A stretch of DNA of 64,000 bases from Arcanobacterium_A hippocoleae (GTDB lineage Bacteria > Actinomycetota > Actinomycetes > Actinomycetales > Actinomycetaceae), in assembly GCF_031456295.1 (NCBI RefSeq), contig NZ_JAVDUJ010000001.1, positions 1,922,001 through 1,986,000 on the forward strand. Direction: 5' to 3'. The position numbers and the translations under genes are program-made. Positions 62,455 to 64,000 of the stretch are shown one piece after another. The notes beneath the pieces were generated by a model. It did not search any database. It was not told the origin of the DNA and was given only the letters and a program-made list of their open reading frames with translations. Position 1 is the first letter of the stretch. The number at the start of each line of letters is the position of its first letter.

Positions 62455-62663
62455 AATAACTGTACTGTGTGCAAAATACAATCAGGAGATATTGCTGCTC
62501 TAATAGGAAATTAGTGCTATACGAGCTAGAATTGAAACTGTCTGTGTGTCAGGTGCTTGAGCTACCGGATTTGCAAAGCTGCGAATCTGGAGAAGTTATC
62601 TTTTGGAAACGGAAAATGCAGCGCTAAAGGCGCGAAATACAAGCGGAAACAACAAGGAATAAG

Positions 62664-63311
62664 ATGGGCGAAAACACAATTAACGTGATGATTATTGACG
62701 ATCATGAAGTGGTGCGGCGGGGCATCTCAGAAGTGGTTGATCGTTGCGAAGGATTGACGGTAATCGCTGAAGCAGGTTCAGTGGCTGAGGCAGTACGGCG
62801 TGCAGAATTAATGATGCCGCAGGTGGCATTGGTAGATTTGCGGCTTCCTGATGGCACTGGTATCGATATTATTAACCAACTACGTGAGCGTTCTCCAGAA
62901 ACGAAGTGCGTAGTTTTAACCTCATTTGATGATGACGATGCACTTACTGAAGCCCTTGCAGCAGGCGCAAAGGCATATCTCTTGAAATCAGTGCGCGGAG
63001 CTGAAATCACGGAAGTGATCAAAGCTGTGGCTGGTGGGAGAGTCTTGCTTGATGAGCGCACGATTACCCGCCGTCGCGCTGACCATAACGATCCAACAGC
63101 TGATTTAACGCCATCGGAACGAAAAGTACTTGAACTGATCGGTGATGGGCTTTCAAATCGGGAAATCGGTGAAAAATTAGGCGTGGCAGAAAAAACAGTG
63201 AAGAACCACATCACCTCATTACTTTCAAAAATGGGAATGCAGCGGCGGACCCAAGTAGCTGCATGGGTCGCTGGGCAACGTGCATCAGGGTGGAGAAATC
63301 AGGCAAATTAA
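62664..63311 (+). CDS. NarL/LuxR-type response regulator, DevR-like
   Basis: Two-component output protein, 215 residues. Receiver domain: IIDDHEVVRRG, phospho-acceptor Asp58 in ALVDLRLPDG, Lys in AYLLKSV. C-terminal LuxR helix-turn-helix: LTPSERKVLELIGDGLSN and LGVAEKTVKNHITSLLSKMGMQRRTQ. The HEVVRRG, AEAGSVAEA and GMxRRTQ pieces are strongly like mycobacterial DevR/DosR, a hypoxia and NO responder. ATG follows AAGGA. A histidine kinase lies convergent just downstream, likely its sensor. Confidence 0.92.
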   Translation: MGENTINVMIIDDHEVVRRGISEVVDRCEGLTVIAEAGSVAEAVRRAELMMPQVALVDLRLPDGTGIDIINQLRERSPETKCVVLTSFDDDDALTEALAAGAKAYLLKSVRGAEITEVIKAVAGGRVLLDERTITRRRADHNDPTADLTPSERKVLELIGDGLSNREIGEKLGVAEKTVKNHITSLLSKMGMQRRTQVAAWVAGQRASGWRNQAN

Positions 63312-63397
63312 TGCCGCAAATTGAAAGTTGCAGAGTTGGTGAGTATGAGACTTGAACTTTGCAATCAAGAAATTGAAATTCCCATTTACTGTGCCGT

Positions 63398-64000
63398 TTA
63401 GCGCAACGGCACTTGCCAGTGTACCGCTGTGCCAGACATTCCATCATTGCGTGGTGCGATCCGGAATGTGCCATGATGGCGCCTGGCACGTGCAGAAAGA
63501 TTTGCTAAGCCGGATCGGCGTGACGGCGAAGGCGCAATTCCAGTGCCATCATCAGTCACATAGATTTCGATTTGTTCAAGACTCGCACAAATCTGGATCG
63601 TGACGGATGAAGCGTGTGCATGACGGGCAACATTGCTCAAACATTCACGAACCACTGCCACCACATCATCAGAGATATCCGAACCGATTGCATCGTCAAT
63701 AATCGTCCGATCAAATTCTGAGCTAATCTCCTCACCATTCCAAGAAATTATCAGTGAAGGAGCAAACCCCAGGGCTTGTAAAGCTACAGACGTTTCATTC
63801 CCTAAACGTTCCACCACAGCAGCCGGATTAGAATCATCACGGAGCGATTGTACAATTTTCCGAATTTGCCCAACAGATTCATCAATCGCCCAAATCGCAC
63901 TGTCGAGAGCTTTCACAATTTTTGCGTCAAGATGATTTCCCAAGTCTTCTTTCACCGCAGTGATGTGCATTCCCGATGCGAACAATTGTTGAATTGCCAA
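63398..64000 (-). CDS. Two-component sensor kinase, DevS/NarX-type (C-terminal part; runs off the window)
   Basis: Only the last 200 codons are present. RDDSNP after IRKIVQSL and IQQLFASGMHITAV belong to the HisKA_3 dimerisation region, although the phospho-His itself lies beyond or at the edge. The HATPase domain is complete: N-box VVRECLSNVARHAHA, G1 DDGTGI, and GLANLSARARRHHGTF. It resembles the C-terminus of DevS/DosS kinases. Tail-to-tail with the DevR-like regulator, 86 bases between the stops. Sensor domain unseen. Confidence 0.85.
   Translation of the reverse strand: MAIQQLFASGMHITAVKEDLGNHLDAKIVKALDSAIWAIDESVGQIRKIVQSLRDDSNPAAVVERLGNETSVALQALGFAPSLIISWNGEEISSEFDRTIIDDAIGSDISDDVVAVVRECLSNVARHAHASSVTIQICASLEQIEIYVTDDGTGIAPSPSRRSGLANLSARARRHHGTFRIAPRNDGMSGTAVHWQVPLR

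Overview
The window looks like a piece of the chromosome of a low-to-middle G+C actinobacterium, most plausibly a host-associated member of the Actinomycetaceae or a relative (inference; no 16S or other marker is present). Actinobacterial signs are a WhiB3-like Fe-S regulator, a GuaB3 paralogue next to GuaB, an NdgR/LtbR-type IclR regulator divergent from leuCD, a SepIVA/DivIVA-like gene in the coaD-rnc-mutM block, a fused single-subunit SdhC, a DevR-like response regulator and an LAxTG cell-wall sorting signal of the class E sortase type. Many starts are GTG, and at least seven genes have a TANNNT -10 box only 6-7 nt before the start codon, as expected of leaderless mRNAs.

Layout. 1-5260: the 5' part of a ROK/polyphosphate-glucokinase-like gene, then a UgpAEBC-type ABC sugar or glycerol-phosphate importer. 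5280-16310: purC, truA, rplM-rpsI, glmM, coaA, a broken glmS, alr, tsaE, an unrecognised membrane protein, tsaB and rimI. 16500-20020: sdhCAB with a strong terminator. 20190-26250: ZupT-type metal transporter, a THUMP-like methyltransferase, and a 1225-residue secreted, wall-anchored type I pullulanase with seven identical 36-bp repeats. 26290-28920: groES under a CIRCE element and pckG behind two tandem palindromic boxes. 29180-36790: a decayed MFS gene, whiB, guaB, a 52-residue Cys-containing membrane protein, an FNT channel, a DnaQ-like exonuclease and guaB3. 36880-42320: class I fumarase, GNAT, ackA and pta on the minus strand. 42800-49430: RluA-type pseudouridine synthase, MutT-type Nudix, guaA, ltbR/leuCD. 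49540-64000: murA, ddl, FMN reductase, amino-acid permease, rpmB, recG, rsmD, coaD, sepIVA-like, yceD, rnc, mutM, then a convergent DevR-like regulator and sensor kinase.

Functionally the window joins peptidoglycan precursor supply (glmM, glmS remnant, alr, murA, ddl), purine/GMP synthesis (purC, guaB, guaB3, guaA), fermentative and partial TCA carbon flow (ackA-pta, fumarase, sdh, pckG, formate-type channel) and alpha-glucan use (surface pullulanase). The context suits a facultative or anaerobic saccharolytic commensal (inference).

I do not see a clear new defence or mobile system. The most unusual signal is glmS: its first ~99 codons are joined out of frame to the last 13 codons of the same gene, a scar of a large internal deletion (or assembly error) in a normally essential gene. 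Other points of interest are the identical pullulanase repeats, the paired TTAGG-N4-CCTAA boxes before pckG, the shared leaderless promoters of the gua genes, and a Cys-containing membrane microprotein.
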